64,000 nucleotides of DNA from an uncultured Elusimicrobiales bacterium (GCA_944327085.1 CALVGG010000003.1:198688-262687); one strand, 5' to 3'; numbered from the stretch's first letter, positions 41,919-51,089 are shown. Translations and numbers: made by a program. The notes: generated by a model from the letters alone, not told the origin.

Positions 41919-41992
41919 CGTCCCGTACGAGATTCGAACTCGTGATCTCCGCCTTGAGAGGGCGGCGTCCTGGACCACTAGACGAACGGGAC
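41919..41992 (-). tRNA. tRNA-Glu (CTC)
   Basis: 74-nt cloverleaf: acceptor GTCCCGT/ACGGGAC with discriminator G, anticodon arm CCGCC CTCTCAA GGCGG, T-arm ACGAG TTCGAAT CTCGT. CCA not encoded. Confidence 0.94.
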
Positions 41993-42074
41993 AACATATA
42001 AATTGTATCATATTTGCCCCCGCCAAAACAGCCAGGCTTTTTAGGGATATTTTCCAACAAAACGGCGTTTTTTA

Positions 42075-42129
42075 TATAATTTTTACACAGCCGCTTACTG
42101 AGGGCTTTATTTCGGCGGGTTTCCCCGCC
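42075..42129 (+). promoter_or_regulatory. -10 element and leader hairpin of the DUF1646 gene
   Basis: TATAAT at 42075-42080 gives a leader of about 58 nt. It contains a hairpin GGCGGG/CCCGCC (42114-42129) a few nt before the GAGGG ribosome site. No U-run follows, so it is not a terminator; it could affect translation. Confidence 0.45.
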
Positions 42130-42145
42130 AAAACAAGAGGGAAAT

Positions 42146-43210
42146 ATGGAATTAGCACTTTGGCAGACTGTGTCTTTGTCTTTGCTTATTTTAGTGGTAT
42201 TGTTACTGCCGCTTACAGTACATAAAGTGGAAGAAAACCTGGAAGCTTTTTTGTTCTGCTGCGGCATTTTTGCCGTTACGGTGGCAAAAAGCTGGAGCGG
42301 AGGGCTGATCCTTACCGCGTTGGAAGACCCCATCAAAATTACCCTGGCCGTATTTTTTGCCGGGCTGCTGTTTAAATATTGCAACAAGCACCTGCAAAAA
42401 GCTGCCAAAAAAGCGGTGGGATTTTTGGGCCTTAGAACCACGTTGTTTTTAATTGTTTTTTTACTGGGTATGCTTTCCAGTTTAATTACGGCTATCATTT
42501 CTGCGCTTATTTTGTCCGAAGCGGTCATGATGCTGCCCTTAAACCGCGAAGGCCGCACCCGCACCGTGGTGTTTGCCTGCTACGCCATTGGCATGGGGGC
42601 AGTGCTGACTGCTATTGGGGAACCTTTGGGCACGGTGGTATTATCCAAATTGTCCGGAGAGCCGCACAATGCCGATTTTTGGTTTTTAATTGAACATTTG
42701 GGCTGGTATATTTTGGGCGGGGTGGCGTTTGTTTCCCTGCTGGCCAGCGCTATCCGCGCCGATACCATTAAAAACGCCCCCGGCGTAAAGGAAGACGCCG
42801 CCACCGCGGACGAACACAGCATTAAAAGCATTTCCGTACGCGCCGCAAAAGTATACCTGTTTGTAATGGCCTTGGTATTTTTGGGGGACGGCTTAAAACC
42901 GCTGGCCCAGCAAACCATTTCCAAACTGTCGGCCGAGTGGCTGTACTGGATTAATATGCTTTCCGCCGTGTTGGATAACGCCACCATGGCCGCTATTGAG
43001 GTAACGCCCGATATTACCACCCGGTCGCTTACCTTCTTGCTGATGAGCTTGATTATCTCGGGCGGGATGTTAATCCCGGGCAATATACCCAATATTATCT
43101 GCGCTTCCAAGCTGGGCATTAAAAGCAAAGAATGGGCCAAACACGCCGTGGGCGTGGGGGCTGTGCTGTTAATTGCGTTCTTTGTCATTTTAAGCGCAGT
43201 AATGAAATAA
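42146..43210 (+). CDS. DUF1646 family membrane transporter
   Basis: 354 residues, about ten membrane helices. Matches the DUF1646 (putative cation/ion transporter) pattern: LILVVLLLPLTVHKVEENLE at the N-terminus, FACYAIGMGAVLTAIGEPLG in the middle, NMLSAVLDNATMAAIEVTPD, and GGMLIPGNIPNIICASKLGI near the end. The paired NxxP/DNAT segments recall the ArsB/NhaD ion-transporter superfamily, so sodium or another ion is likely the substrate. Single-gene unit ending in a strong terminator. Confidence 0.85.
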   Translation: MELALWQTVSLSLLILVVLLLPLTVHKVEENLEAFLFCCGIFAVTVAKSWSGGLILTALEDPIKITLAVFFAGLLFKYCNKHLQKAAKKAVGFLGLRTTLFLIVFLLGMLSSLITAIISALILSEAVMMLPLNREGRTRTVVFACYAIGMGAVLTAIGEPLGTVVLSKLSGEPHNADFWFLIEHLGWYILGGVAFVSLLASAIRADTIKNAPGVKEDAATADEHSIKSISVRAAKVYLFVMALVFLGDGLKPLAQQTISKLSAEWLYWINMLSAVLDNATMAAIEVTPDITTRSLTFLLMSLIISGGMLIPGNIPNIICASKLGIKSKEWAKHAVGVGAVLLIAFFVILSAVMK

Positions 43211-43228
43211 GCCCTGATATTTTTGTCC

Positions 43229-43261
43229 AACGCCCAAGCCCAAACGCTTGGGCGTTTTTTT
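43229..43261 (+). terminator. Intrinsic terminator
   Basis: Perfect 11-bp stem AACGCCCAAGC/GCTTGGGCGTT over CCAAAC, then T7. Confidence 0.9.
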
Positions 43262-43301
43262 ATACACCATATTATTTGGGGCCTTAAAGGCTGTTTTTTT
43301 A

Positions 43302-43307
43302 TATAAT
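43302..43307 (+). promoter_or_regulatory. -10 element of glgP
   Basis: TATAAT 32 nt before the ATG, in the same TTTTTTATATAAT context as the DUF1646 promoter; TTGGGG at 43276 is too distant (20 nt) for a good -35. Confidence 0.5.
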
Positions 43308-43339
43308 TTTAAATATCAAATAAACAGGGAGAGGGTTTA

Positions 43340-45895
43340 ATGAAAATTCATTCTTTTAACGTACAGCCCAATCTGCCGGAAAATATTAAATTTCTGGAAG
43401 AATTGGCCAACGATATGTGGTTTACCTGGAACTGGCAGGCCATTTTGCTTTTTGTACAGGTAGATTCCAAATTATGGACGGCCTCCAAACGCAACCCCAA
43501 ATGGTTTTTGGGCTGCGTACCGCAAAAACGCTTTGAAGAACTTAGCAACAACCCGGAATTTGTAGCCAACGTAAACCGGGTGAAAGAAGCCTATTATAAA
43601 TACAAAAATAATCCCAACACCTGGTACCAGCAGCACCGCCACGAACAAGGCAACCTGCTGGCGGCGTATTTCTCTATGGAATACGGCATTGGCGAAGGCT
43701 TGCCGATTTATTCCGGTGGCTTAGGCATGCTGGCCGGGGACCATATGAAATCCGCCAGCGATTTAGGCATGCCGATTATCGGCGTGGGTTTATTTTACAA
43801 ACAGGGTTATGTACGCCAAATTTTAAACCGTGAAGGCTGGCAAAACGAAGAATACCCCGATAACGACTGGGCCCACATGCCCGTGGAACGCGTTACCGAC
43901 GCCAACGGCAAAGAAATTACCGTAGACATTGAACTGGGGCAGGAAACCGTAAAAGCCTGCATTTGGCGTGTACCCGTGGGCAGAACTTCCCTTTATTTGC
44001 TGGACACCAACCTGCAGGAAAACACCCCCGCCCAACGCTTAATTACCGAAAAACTCTACGGCGGAGACCGTGAAAACCGCATCCGCCAGGAAGTGGTTTT
44101 GGGCATTGGCGGCGTGAAAGCCCTAGCCGCTATGGGCATTAAACCCACCGTGTACCATATTAACGAAGGGCACAGCGCTTTCCTGCTGTTCCAGCGCATT
44201 ATTGAAATTATGCAGGAGAAAAACCTGAATTTTGCCCAAGCGCGGGAAATTGTATGGGCCAGCTCGGTATTTACTACGCATACCCCGGTAATTGCCGGTA
44301 ACGAACATTTTGACCCGATGCTCGTGCGCAAATATATGGAATCTTACGCAAGCAAAATGGGTATTTCCTGGGAGGAATTTTTAAACCTGGGCAAAGAAAC
44401 CCCCTCCTCCACCACTTATTGTATGACGGTGGTTGCCCTGCGCCTGACGGCATTTGCCAACGGGGTGGCCAAACTGCACGGCGCCGTAAGCCGCGAAATG
44501 TGGAAAAACCTTTGGCCCACACTGCCGGTGGACGAAGTGCCCATAACCAGCATTACCAACGGCATTCACAGCTCTTCCTGGATTTCCCACGAATTAAATG
44601 ACCTGTACCGTAAATACTTATTTGATAACGACCAAACCGGCGAGGTAGACCCTTCCGACGCCAAAATGTGGGAAAAGATGGATCAAATCCCCAATGCGGA
44701 ATTATGGAAAGTGCACAACATCCGCAAGGAGAAACTGATTGATATGGCCCGCGGCCGCCTGCGCCGCCAGCTTACCCGCCAGGGCTTGGACGTAATGACC
44801 GTAAACAAAGCCGGCAAAGTACTTAAAAAAGACGTGCTGACCATCGGTTTTGCACGCCGCTTTGCCACTTACAAACGCGCCACCTTGCTGTTTAAAGATT
44901 TAAACCGCTTGGACAAAATCGTCAACAACCCCAAACAGCCGGTACAGTTCATTTTTGCCGGTAAAGCGCACCCGGCCGATACGCAGGGAAAAGAATTTAT
45001 CAAAACCATTATCAACATTTCCCAAAATGACCCGCGCTTTAAAGGCAAAATCGTATTTGTGGAAGATTACAATATGAACACCGCCCGCTATATGGTGCAG
45101 GGGGTGGACGTATGGCTTAACAACCCGCGCCGCCCGATGGAAGCCAGCGGCACCAGCGGGATGAAAGCCGCCTTAAACGGTGCGATGACGTTGTCTATCC
45201 TGGACGGCTGGTGGGACGAAGTAGGCCCGTGCGAATACGGCTGGTCCATCGGCGGGGCTGAAAAATATGCCTCTGACGCGGAGCAAGACGCGGTGGAAGC
45301 AGAATCCCTCTACAACTTAATTGAGCAGGATATCGCCCCCGCTTACTACGCCAAGGGGGACGACGGCATTTCTCTGCCGTGGCTGACGCTGATGAAAGAA
45401 TCCGTCAAACACATTGCGCCTATTTTTAACACGCACCGCATGGTAAAAGAATATTACGAACGTTTTTACGTGCCGGCCAACGATTATTTTGGCATTTTAT
45501 CCGCCCCCGGCAAGGCAGAAGCCGTTGCCGCCTGGCGCAAGAAAATTGCCGAAAACTGGTACCGCGTAAACGTGGTGGATATCACCCCCAAAATGGAAAG
45601 CGCCATTTTGATGGGGGACAAAGTAAACTTTAAAGCCCGTGTGTTTTTGGGTGATTTGGCGCCCGAAGACATACAGGTGGAGCTTTACCTGGGCCAGCGC
45701 GGCACACTGGGCGATATGGTAAAAGAAGACGCCGTGGACATGAACTGCACCGGCAAAGAAGGGGACGCCTATATTTATGAAGTACAGGTATCCCCCATTA
45801 ACAGCGGCCGGCAGGACTATGCCCTGCGCATTTTGCCCGCCAATAAAGACATCCCCAACGTGCTTACCCCGCTTTACATACGCTGGGAAGATTAG
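43340..45895 (+). CDS. glgP: Alpha-glucan (glycogen) phosphorylase
   Basis: 851 residues. Releases glucose-1-phosphate from alpha-1,4-glucans. It is the GT35 form with an N-terminal DUF3417 region (LEELANDMWFTWNWQAILLF). Further marks: FSMEYGIGEGLPIYSGGLGM, VYHINEGHSAFLLFQRI, ITNGIHSSSWIS and the PLP-lysine region MEASGTSGMKAALNGAMTLS. GGGAGAGGG precedes the ATG. It works with the GH57 enzyme at 14804 in glycogen turnover. Confidence 0.95.
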   Translation: MKIHSFNVQPNLPENIKFLEELANDMWFTWNWQAILLFVQVDSKLWTASKRNPKWFLGCVPQKRFEELSNNPEFVANVNRVKEAYYKYKNNPNTWYQQHRHEQGNLLAAYFSMEYGIGEGLPIYSGGLGMLAGDHMKSASDLGMPIIGVGLFYKQGYVRQILNREGWQNEEYPDNDWAHMPVERVTDANGKEITVDIELGQETVKACIWRVPVGRTSLYLLDTNLQENTPAQRLITEKLYGGDRENRIRQEVVLGIGGVKALAAMGIKPTVYHINEGHSAFLLFQRIIEIMQEKNLNFAQAREIVWASSVFTTHTPVIAGNEHFDPMLVRKYMESYASKMGISWEEFLNLGKETPSSTTYCMTVVALRLTAFANGVAKLHGAVSREMWKNLWPTLPVDEVPITSITNGIHSSSWISHELNDLYRKYLFDNDQTGEVDPSDAKMWEKMDQIPNAELWKVHNIRKEKLIDMARGRLRRQLTRQGLDVMTVNKAGKVLKKDVLTIGFARRFATYKRATLLFKDLNRLDKIVNNPKQPVQFIFAGKAHPADTQGKEFIKTIINISQNDPRFKGKIVFVEDYNMNTARYMVQGVDVWLNNPRRPMEASGTSGMKAALNGAMTLSILDGWWDEVGPCEYGWSIGGAEKYASDAEQDAVEAESLYNLIEQDIAPAYYAKGDDGISLPWLTLMKESVKHIAPIFNTHRMVKEYYERFYVPANDYFGILSAPGKAEAVAAWRKKIAENWYRVNVVDITPKMESAILMGDKVNFKARVFLGDLAPEDIQVELYLGQRGTLGDMVKEDAVDMNCTGKEGDAYIYEVQVSPINSGRQDYALRILPANKDIPNVLTPLYIRWED

Positions 45896-45914
45896 TGCTT
45901 TTGCAACACCACTG

Positions 45915-45941
45915 AAAAGGGCGGGGAAACCCGTCCTTTTT
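45915..45941 (+). terminator. Hairpin after glgP
   Basis: AAAAGGGCGGG pairs with CCCGTCCTTTT (one G-T pair) and ends in T. It lies 29 nt before trmL, so termination may be partial. Confidence 0.65.
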
Positions 45942-45969
45942 AGTTCTATTTTAAGAAGGTAAAAAACTT

Positions 45970-46431
45970 ATGTTAAACATTGTTCTTGTTAACCCGGAAA
46001 TCCCTTTTAATACTGGCAATATTGGCCGCTCGTGCGTGGCCACGGGCACCATGCTGCATTTGGTGGGCAAGCTGGGGTTTAAAATAGAATCCAAAGAGAT
46101 CCGCCGCTCTGGCCTGGATTACTGGCCCAATTTAAACTACCGCCGCTACGCCGATTGGGACGAATTTTTAAACATCAATAAACCCGATTTGCAGGATATG
46201 TTCTTCCTGTCCACCAAAGGCAAAAAAGTGTATTGGGACGCGCACTTTTCCCCCAACAGCTACCTGGTGTTTGGGGCGGAATCCTGCGGGCTGCCCAAAG
46301 ATTTTTACGCACGCTATAAAGACCGCCTTTACACTATTCCCATGCCGGGGCCGGTGCGCTCGCTCAATTTGTCTTCTTCGGCGGCTATCACGCTGTTTGA
46401 AGCTCTGCGCCAAACCCGTGCGGACAAGTAA
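45970..46431 (+). CDS. trmL: tRNA (cytidine(34)-2'-O)-methyltransferase
   Basis: 153 residues, single-domain SPOUT (trefoil knot) enzyme. VNPEIPFNTGNIGRSCVATG at the N-terminus; knot region LVFGAESCGLPKDFY and IPMPGPVRSLNLSSSAAITL at the C-terminus. It methylates the wobble ribose of certain leucine tRNAs. AAGAAGGT precedes the ATG. Confidence 0.94.
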   Translation: MLNIVLVNPEIPFNTGNIGRSCVATGTMLHLVGKLGFKIESKEIRRSGLDYWPNLNYRRYADWDEFLNINKPDLQDMFFLSTKGKKVYWDAHFSPNSYLVFGAESCGLPKDFYARYKDRLYTIPMPGPVRSLNLSSSAAITLFEALRQTRADK

Positions 46432-46457
46432 ACCCTGCCCGAACCTTTAAAAGCCAT

Positions 46458-46493
46458 AAAAAACCCCGCCTGTTTTAAACAAGCGGGGTTTTA
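46458..46493. terminator. Bidirectional terminator between trmL and a pilin gene
   Basis: AAAACCCCGC pairs with GCGGGGTTTT around a smaller GTTT/AAAC hairpin. Confidence 0.85.
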
Positions 46494-46509
46494 ACATACA
46501 CGCTAAAAA

Positions 46510-46911
46510 TTATTCCCAGCCGATGGCGTCACACAGGCGGGTGTCCCCGGTACAGGTGCGGGAGGACACTTTCCCGCCGGAAAGATTTATGCCCAAAGTA
46601 TACGCCCCCGTGGTGCGCGCCGTGGTAAGCGTAAGGCTTTCCCCGCCGCCGCTGATGGCAACCGTATTGAAATATACTTTTTTGGTTTTATCCGCCCCTT
46701 GGGTATAATTGCCGGAAAAACCGCTGTACGTTCCCTCGTGAGACATATAATAACCGTTGGCCTGGTCCGCCGCTAAAGTTAAATTGGTAATGCCTTCCTG
46801 CGCACGGGCTTTTTCCATAGCGGTTTTATATTTAGGCACCGCCAAAGTTACCAGCAAAGCCACAATAATAATTACAATTAATAATTCAATTAACGTAAAA
46901 CCTTTCTTCAT
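46510..46911 (-). CDS. Type IV pilin-like / pseudopilin protein
   Basis: 133 residues from ATG 46911 (GGAGGGTG ribosome site). Short class III leader MKKG, then FTLIELLIVIIIVALLVTLA with Glu at +5 and the pilin helix (PKYKTAMEKARAQEGITNLT). The globular part is short and beta-rich, with one disulfide candidate near the C-terminus (CTGDTRLCDAIGWE), typical of Elusimicrobium pilin-like proteins. Single gene without assembly machinery. Confidence 0.92.
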   Translation of the reverse strand: MKKGFTLIELLIVIIIVALLVTLAVPKYKTAMEKARAQEGITNLTLAADQANGYYMSHEGTYSGFSGNYTQGADKTKKVYFNTVAISGGGESLTLTTARTTGAYTLGINLSGGKVSSRTCTGDTRLCDAIGWE

Positions 46912-46975
46912 TTGTTCACCCTCCATACCGCAATATTATAGCAATTACGTTTGTATTCTTATAGTATAATTCTTT

Positions 46976-47004
46976 TTGACGGGCAAGCCAGTATTTTTTA
47001 TAAA
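46976..47004 (+). promoter_or_regulatory. Promoter of the MFS gene
   Basis: TTGACG (46976-46981), 17-nt spacer, TATAAA (46999-47004). Transcription would begin about 47011, within 3 nt of the ATG at 47014. A second TATAAT lies at 46965-46970. Confidence 0.7.
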
Positions 47005-47013
47005 ATGAGCCTA

Positions 47014-48237
47014 ATGAACGTAAAAAAATTATTTTGGATTTTATTCCTCTTAAACCTGTTTAATTATATTGACCGGCAAGTGCTGTTTGCCGTTTTCCCC
47101 CTGTTACAAACGGATTTAAATATTTCAGACACGCAGCTGGGCACATTGGCCTCGGTATTTATGATTGTGTACATGTTGTATGCCCCGCTAGTGGGATACT
47201 TTGCCGACCGCACCCAACGCCAAAAATGGATAGGCGCCAGCGCACTTATTTGGAGCGCCGCCACCATGGCCTGCGCCTGGGCAAAAAATTATATGGTGTT
47301 GCTTGTTACGCGCGGGTTTATCGGCATTGGGGAAGCGGGTTTTACCACCATTGCACAGCCCTTCCTGGCGGAAAATTACCCCAAAGAAAAACGCGCCACC
47401 ATTTTGGCCGGCTTTGCGCTGGCTTTGCCGGCCGGCAGCGCCATCGGTTATTTGGCGGGCGGTTTTGTGGGGCAGCATTGGGGTTGGCGGGCCGCGTTTA
47501 TGCTGGTGGGGATACCCGGCATTTTTTTGGGGCTGATGGCGCTTACCCAGTTAAAAGACACCCTGCGCCTAACCCAGGGAGACAGAGACCGCGCCCGCAC
47601 GGTGGATTACCTGATTTTGCTGCGCAATAAATCTTTTATCTTTTTGTGTTTGGCACATGCCATGGGCACTTTTGCCTTGGGCGGGCTTTCCGCCTGGATG
47701 CCCACTTATTTCCACCGTTTTTTTGATTTCAGCGTTTCCCACGCGGGCCTTGTGTTTGGGGTGATGGTGGTGGTATGCGGGGCACTGGGCACTTATTTGG
47801 GCGGGCGGCTGGCTGATAAACTATTAAAAAGAACCCACCTGGCTTATTTTATTACCATTTTTGGCAGTTTTTTATTGGCGCTTCCGTTTGCGGCTTTGGG
47901 CGTATACTGCACGCAAACCTTATGGGCTGTTGTGTGTTTTTCGGCCGCGGTAGTGTTTATTTTTCTTCCCATGGGGCCTATCAGTGCGGCCCTGGTGGCG
48001 CTTACGCGTACGCGGGTGCGCTCCATGGCGTTTGCCATTAATATTTTTATTATTCATGCACTGGGGGATGCCATTTCCCCCGTTATCCTGGGCCGCGCGT
48101 CGGACTTATGGGGCCTTAAAACCGCAGTTTTGTTGTGCACCCTCACGGTGATACCCGCGTGCATATTTACGGCCCTGTCGGCCCTGTTTGCCCGCAAAAC
48201 CGGCCATTTGCAGGCGTATTATCAAGCTTCCAAATAA
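47014..48237 (+). CDS. Major facilitator superfamily transporter (Spns/spinster-like)
   Basis: 407 residues, twelve predicted helices. The first helix region LLNLFNYIDRQVLFAVFPLL and loop ADRTQRQKWIGASALIWSAA are typical of the spinster-like MFS group, as are TRGFIGIGEAGFTTIAQPFL and GRASDLWGLK near the end. Substrate unknown (lipids or organic anions in relatives). I chose ATG 47014 (MNVKKLFW) because the promoter puts the mRNA start next to it; ATG 47005 would lie within or just after the -10 hexamer. Confidence 0.88.
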   Translation: MNVKKLFWILFLLNLFNYIDRQVLFAVFPLLQTDLNISDTQLGTLASVFMIVYMLYAPLVGYFADRTQRQKWIGASALIWSAATMACAWAKNYMVLLVTRGFIGIGEAGFTTIAQPFLAENYPKEKRATILAGFALALPAGSAIGYLAGGFVGQHWGWRAAFMLVGIPGIFLGLMALTQLKDTLRLTQGDRDRARTVDYLILLRNKSFIFLCLAHAMGTFALGGLSAWMPTYFHRFFDFSVSHAGLVFGVMVVVCGALGTYLGGRLADKLLKRTHLAYFITIFGSFLLALPFAALGVYCTQTLWAVVCFSAAVVFIFLPMGPISAALVALTRTRVRSMAFAINIFIIHALGDAISPVILGRASDLWGLKTAVLLCTLTVIPACIFTALSALFARKTGHLQAYYQASK

Positions 48238-48361
48238 TTTGCAAAGTGCATTTACTGTTTTTAACTGTCCGCTTGGCCTGATTGTGCTGTGCTTAAAATG
48301 CGCGGCTAACAATCAAAATACTTTTAAAAACCCCGTATATTTACCCGGCATTTTTAGGAAA

Positions 48362-48394
48362 TAAAAACACCCCCGGCTTTTTAACCGGGGGTGT
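48362..48394 (-). terminator. Intrinsic terminator of the KOR/VOR operon
   Basis: CACCCCCGG pairs with CCGGGGGTG over 8 nt; minus-strand tail TTTTTAT. Between 48238 and 48361 nothing recognisable was found. Confidence 0.8.
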
Positions 48395-48411
48395 GGTACA
48401 AACTTATTAAG

Positions 48412-48948
48412 TTATTTTACGGCTTCAAAACCGGCTTCCAACGCTTTTTTGTTGAGTTCCAGCATTTCCGGCTTGGCACGTTTATAAACTTTTTTCATGG
48501 CGTGTACCACGCTTTCCACCTGCACGGCGCCCGTCAGGCGGCAAAACGCACCGATGGCTACCAGGGTGGCAATGCGGTCCATGCCGATTTTTTCGGCAAT
48601 TTCATTGCACGGCACGCAAACGGATTTAATATCCGTGCGCGTGGGGCGGGAATTAATTAAAGAACTGTTAATAATTAACAACCCGCCTTTTTTAATAAGC
48701 GGCTCAAACTTAGGCAAAGAGGGCTCGTTCATTACAATCACCGTATCCGGCGCCGCCACAATAGGGGTATATACTTCCCCGTCGGAAATAACTACCGAGC
48801 AGTTAGCCGTACCGCCGCGCATTTCCGGCCCGTAAGAGGGCAGCCAGCTGGCATTTTTTTTGCCTTCCACACCGGCCTGAGCCAGCAAAATACCGGCAGA
48901 AACCACACCCTGCCCGCCGAAACCGGCTATTCTAATACCTTGATACAT
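48412..48948 (-). CDS. korC: 2-oxoacid:ferredoxin oxidoreductase, gamma subunit
   Basis: 178 residues. IRIAGFGGQGVVSAGILLAQA at the N-terminus and LPSYGPEMRGGTANCSVVIS are the gamma-domain signatures, with PDTVIVMNEPSLPKFEPLIK. It forms part of the complex that oxidatively decarboxylates a 2-oxoacid to acyl-CoA with reduction of ferredoxin. Whether the substrate is 2-oxoglutarate (KOR) or branched-chain oxoacids (VOR) cannot be told here. Its ATG overlaps the beta-subunit stop by 1 nt. Confidence 0.9.
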   Translation of the reverse strand: MYQGIRIAGFGGQGVVSAGILLAQAGVEGKKNASWLPSYGPEMRGGTANCSVVISDGEVYTPIVAAPDTVIVMNEPSLPKFEPLIKKGGLLIINSSLINSRPTRTDIKSVCVPCNEIAEKIGMDRIATLVAIGAFCRLTGAVQVESVVHAMKKVYKRAKPEMLELNKKALEAGFEAVK

Positions 48949-49691
48949 TATTTTGCCCCCTCATCTTTAAATACACCCAGCGGATATTGCGGTATCATTT
49001 TGGTACGCACAAATTCCAAGGCCTGCAAAGGCGTGGCACCCCAGTTGGTAGGGCATTGGGAAATCACTTCCACCATGGAAAATCCTACTCCGTTTACTTG
49101 GTTTTCAAACGCTTTTTTAATGGCCTGTTTGGCTTTAATTACGTTTTGCGGGCAATCCACCGCTACACGGGCCAAATATTTGGAACCGGTAATCTGGGCC
49201 AGCATTTCGCACATATTAATCGGCCAGCCCTGCAGTTTGGGGTCGCGCCCTTTGGGGGCGGTGGTGGCCACCTGGCCCACCAGGGTGGTGGGGGCCATTT
49301 GGCCGCCGGTCATACCGTAAATGGCGTTATTAATAAAGATAACGGTAATTTTTTCACTGCGAACGGCCGCGTGTACAATTTCCGCCATGCCGATGGAGGC
49401 CAAGTCCCCGTCACCCTGGTAAGAAAACACAATGGCGCCGGGTTTGGAGCGTTTAATACCCGTGGCAATGGCGGGGCCGCGGCCGTGGGCGCCTTGTACC
49501 ATATCGCAGGCAAAATAGCTGTCTGCAAATACGGCGCACCCCACCGGGGCCACGCCGATAACGCGGTCCGCAATGTTTAATTCGTCAAAAGTTTCCGCCA
49601 TTAAGCGGTGCACAATGCCGTGGCCGCAGCCGGGGCAATAGTGCATAGGCACGTCTAATAAAGATTTAGGTCTTTGGGCAAGAATAGTCAT
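48948..49691 (-). CDS. korB: 2-oxoacid:ferredoxin oxidoreductase, thiamine-diphosphate beta subunit
   Basis: 247 residues from ATG 49691 (GGAGG upstream). MHYCPGCGHGIVHRLMAETF holds the CxxC and TPP-contact His; YQGDGDLASIGMAEIVHAAV then NNAIYGMTGGQMAPTT form the TPP-Mg motif (GDGD...NN). Catalyses decarboxylation of the oxoacid. It starts 4 nt after the alpha-subunit stop. Confidence 0.93.
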   Translation of the reverse strand: MTILAQRPKSLLDVPMHYCPGCGHGIVHRLMAETFDELNIADRVIGVAPVGCAVFADSYFACDMVQGAHGRGPAIATGIKRSKPGAIVFSYQGDGDLASIGMAEIVHAAVRSEKITVIFINNAIYGMTGGQMAPTTLVGQVATTAPKGRDPKLQGWPINMCEMLAQITGSKYLARVAVDCPQNVIKAKQAIKKAFENQVNGVGFSMVEVISQCPTNWGATPLQALEFVRTKMIPQYPLGVFKDEGAK

Positions 49692-49695
49692 AAAA

Positions 49696-50859
49696 TTATT
49701 TGCCTCCTTTCCAATCACCCTGGATGCCAAGGGACGTATCGCGCTTGCATTCATAGCTAAAGCCTTCGGCGTGGCGCTGCAAATCAAACAAGCCTTCCGT
49801 ACCGCCGTTTAACGCGCTTTTTACGGCGGGCAGGATGGTGCCCCCGTCCGGCTGGCCGCCGGCAGGATAGGCGTTTAAATACACGGGTTTGGCCCCGTTA
49901 AGCGCCAGTTTTACGTCCTGCACCAGTTGGCCCAGGCTCTGTTCCACGCACACCACGGCTTTGGCGTTTTTGGCGGCATTGCGCAACGCTTCAGACGGGA
50001 AAGGCCACAGCGTAATGGGGCGGAAAAGACCTACTTTTAAGCCTTCCTCACGCCCTTTTACCACCGCTTCCATACACGCGCGGGAAGACAAGCCATACGC
50101 CACCAAAAGCACGTCGCAGTCTTCGGTTTGGCGGGCTTCAAAGCGGGGTTCGGTTTTTTCTATATAGCCGTAGCGTTTGGCACGTTCCACTACGTCGGCA
50201 ATTAAATTGTCGCCCTTGTAAGAAAATACATTGTTTTTCTTGCGGCCGTTTTTGTTAATGTCCACGGCCCAGTCAAACTTGCCTAACTGATTGGGGTCAA
50301 TCGGGTCAAAATTAAAAGACATGCTTTCCATCATCTGCCCCAAAATACCGTCGGCAAGAATCATACAGGGCATGCGGTATTTTTCGGCCAGTTCAAAAGC
50401 CAGTTTAGGGAAGTTGCCCAACTCTTCTACCGAGTTAGGTGCCAACACAATAATGTGGTAATCCCCGTTTCCGCCGCCGCGCGTAGCCTGGAAATAATCC
50501 CCCTGCGCGCCGGAAATACTGCCCAAACCCGGGCCGCCGCGCATCACGTTTACAATCAGGCACGGCAAATCGGCACTGGCTAAATAGGTAATACCTTCCT
50601 GCTTAAGGCTAATCCCCGGGGAGGAGGAAGACGTCATGCTGCGCGTACCGGTGGACGCGGCCCCATATACCATATTGATGGCGGCCACTTCACTTTCCGC
50701 CTGCACAAACGCGCCGCCAGCATCAGCCATATGGGCGGACATATACTCCGGCACTTCGTTCTGCGGGGTGATGGGATAGCCGGCAAAGAAACGGCACCCG
50801 GCGCGGATGGCGCCTTCGGCCAAGGCTTCATTGCCTTTTCTTAATGTTTTTTCTGTCAT
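49696..50859 (-). CDS. korA: 2-oxoacid:ferredoxin oxidoreductase, alpha subunit (KorA/VorB-like)
   Basis: 387 residues from ATG 50859 (AGAGGA upstream). GNEALAEGAIRAGCRFFAGY and PITPQNEVPEYMS form the pyrimidine-binding domain with the active-site Thr-Pro; AESEVAAINMVYGAASTGTR, SSSSPGISLKQEG and the C-terminal VCVEQSLGQLVQDVKLAL fit. Automatic pipelines usually call such proteins VorB. It follows the ferredoxin gene within the operon order D-A-B-C. Confidence 0.92.
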   Translation of the reverse strand: MTEKTLRKGNEALAEGAIRAGCRFFAGYPITPQNEVPEYMSAHMADAGGAFVQAESEVAAINMVYGAASTGTRSMTSSSSPGISLKQEGITYLASADLPCLIVNVMRGGPGLGSISGAQGDYFQATRGGGNGDYHIIVLAPNSVEELGNFPKLAFELAEKYRMPCMILADGILGQMMESMSFNFDPIDPNQLGKFDWAVDINKNGRKKNNVFSYKGDNLIADVVERAKRYGYIEKTEPRFEARQTEDCDVLLVAYGLSSRACMEAVVKGREEGLKVGLFRPITLWPFPSEALRNAAKNAKAVVCVEQSLGQLVQDVKLALNGAKPVYLNAYPAGGQPDGGTILPAVKSALNGGTEGLFDLQRHAEGFSYECKRDTSLGIQGDWKGGK

Positions 50860-50885
50860 AAAAATCCTCTTAAATTGGTCTTGCG

Positions 50886-51089
50886 TTATTTGATAACGGT
50901 AATGGCCACATCGGGGCAGACCAAGTAGCACATCTTGCACCCGATGCAATCTTCGGGGCGTTCCTGTTCGGCCGGGAAATAACCTTTCTTACTAATTGTT
51001 TTAGATTTGCCCAAACATTTTTTAGGGCACGCATTTACGCACAAATAGCACGCTTTGCATTTGTTGGCGTCTACTTCAATTCTTGGCAT
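50886..51089 (-). CDS. korD: 2-oxoacid:ferredoxin oxidoreductase, 2x[4Fe-4S] ferredoxin subunit
   Basis: 67 residues with two CxxCxxCxxxC clusters: CKACYLCVNACPKKC and CIGCKMCYLVCP. It carries electrons from the TPP subunit to free ferredoxin. First gene of the four-gene operon, with AGGAGA 5 nt before the ATG. Confidence 0.92.
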   Translation of the reverse strand: MPRIEVDANKCKACYLCVNACPKKCLGKSKTISKKGYFPAEQERPEDCIGCKMCYLVCPDVAITVIK

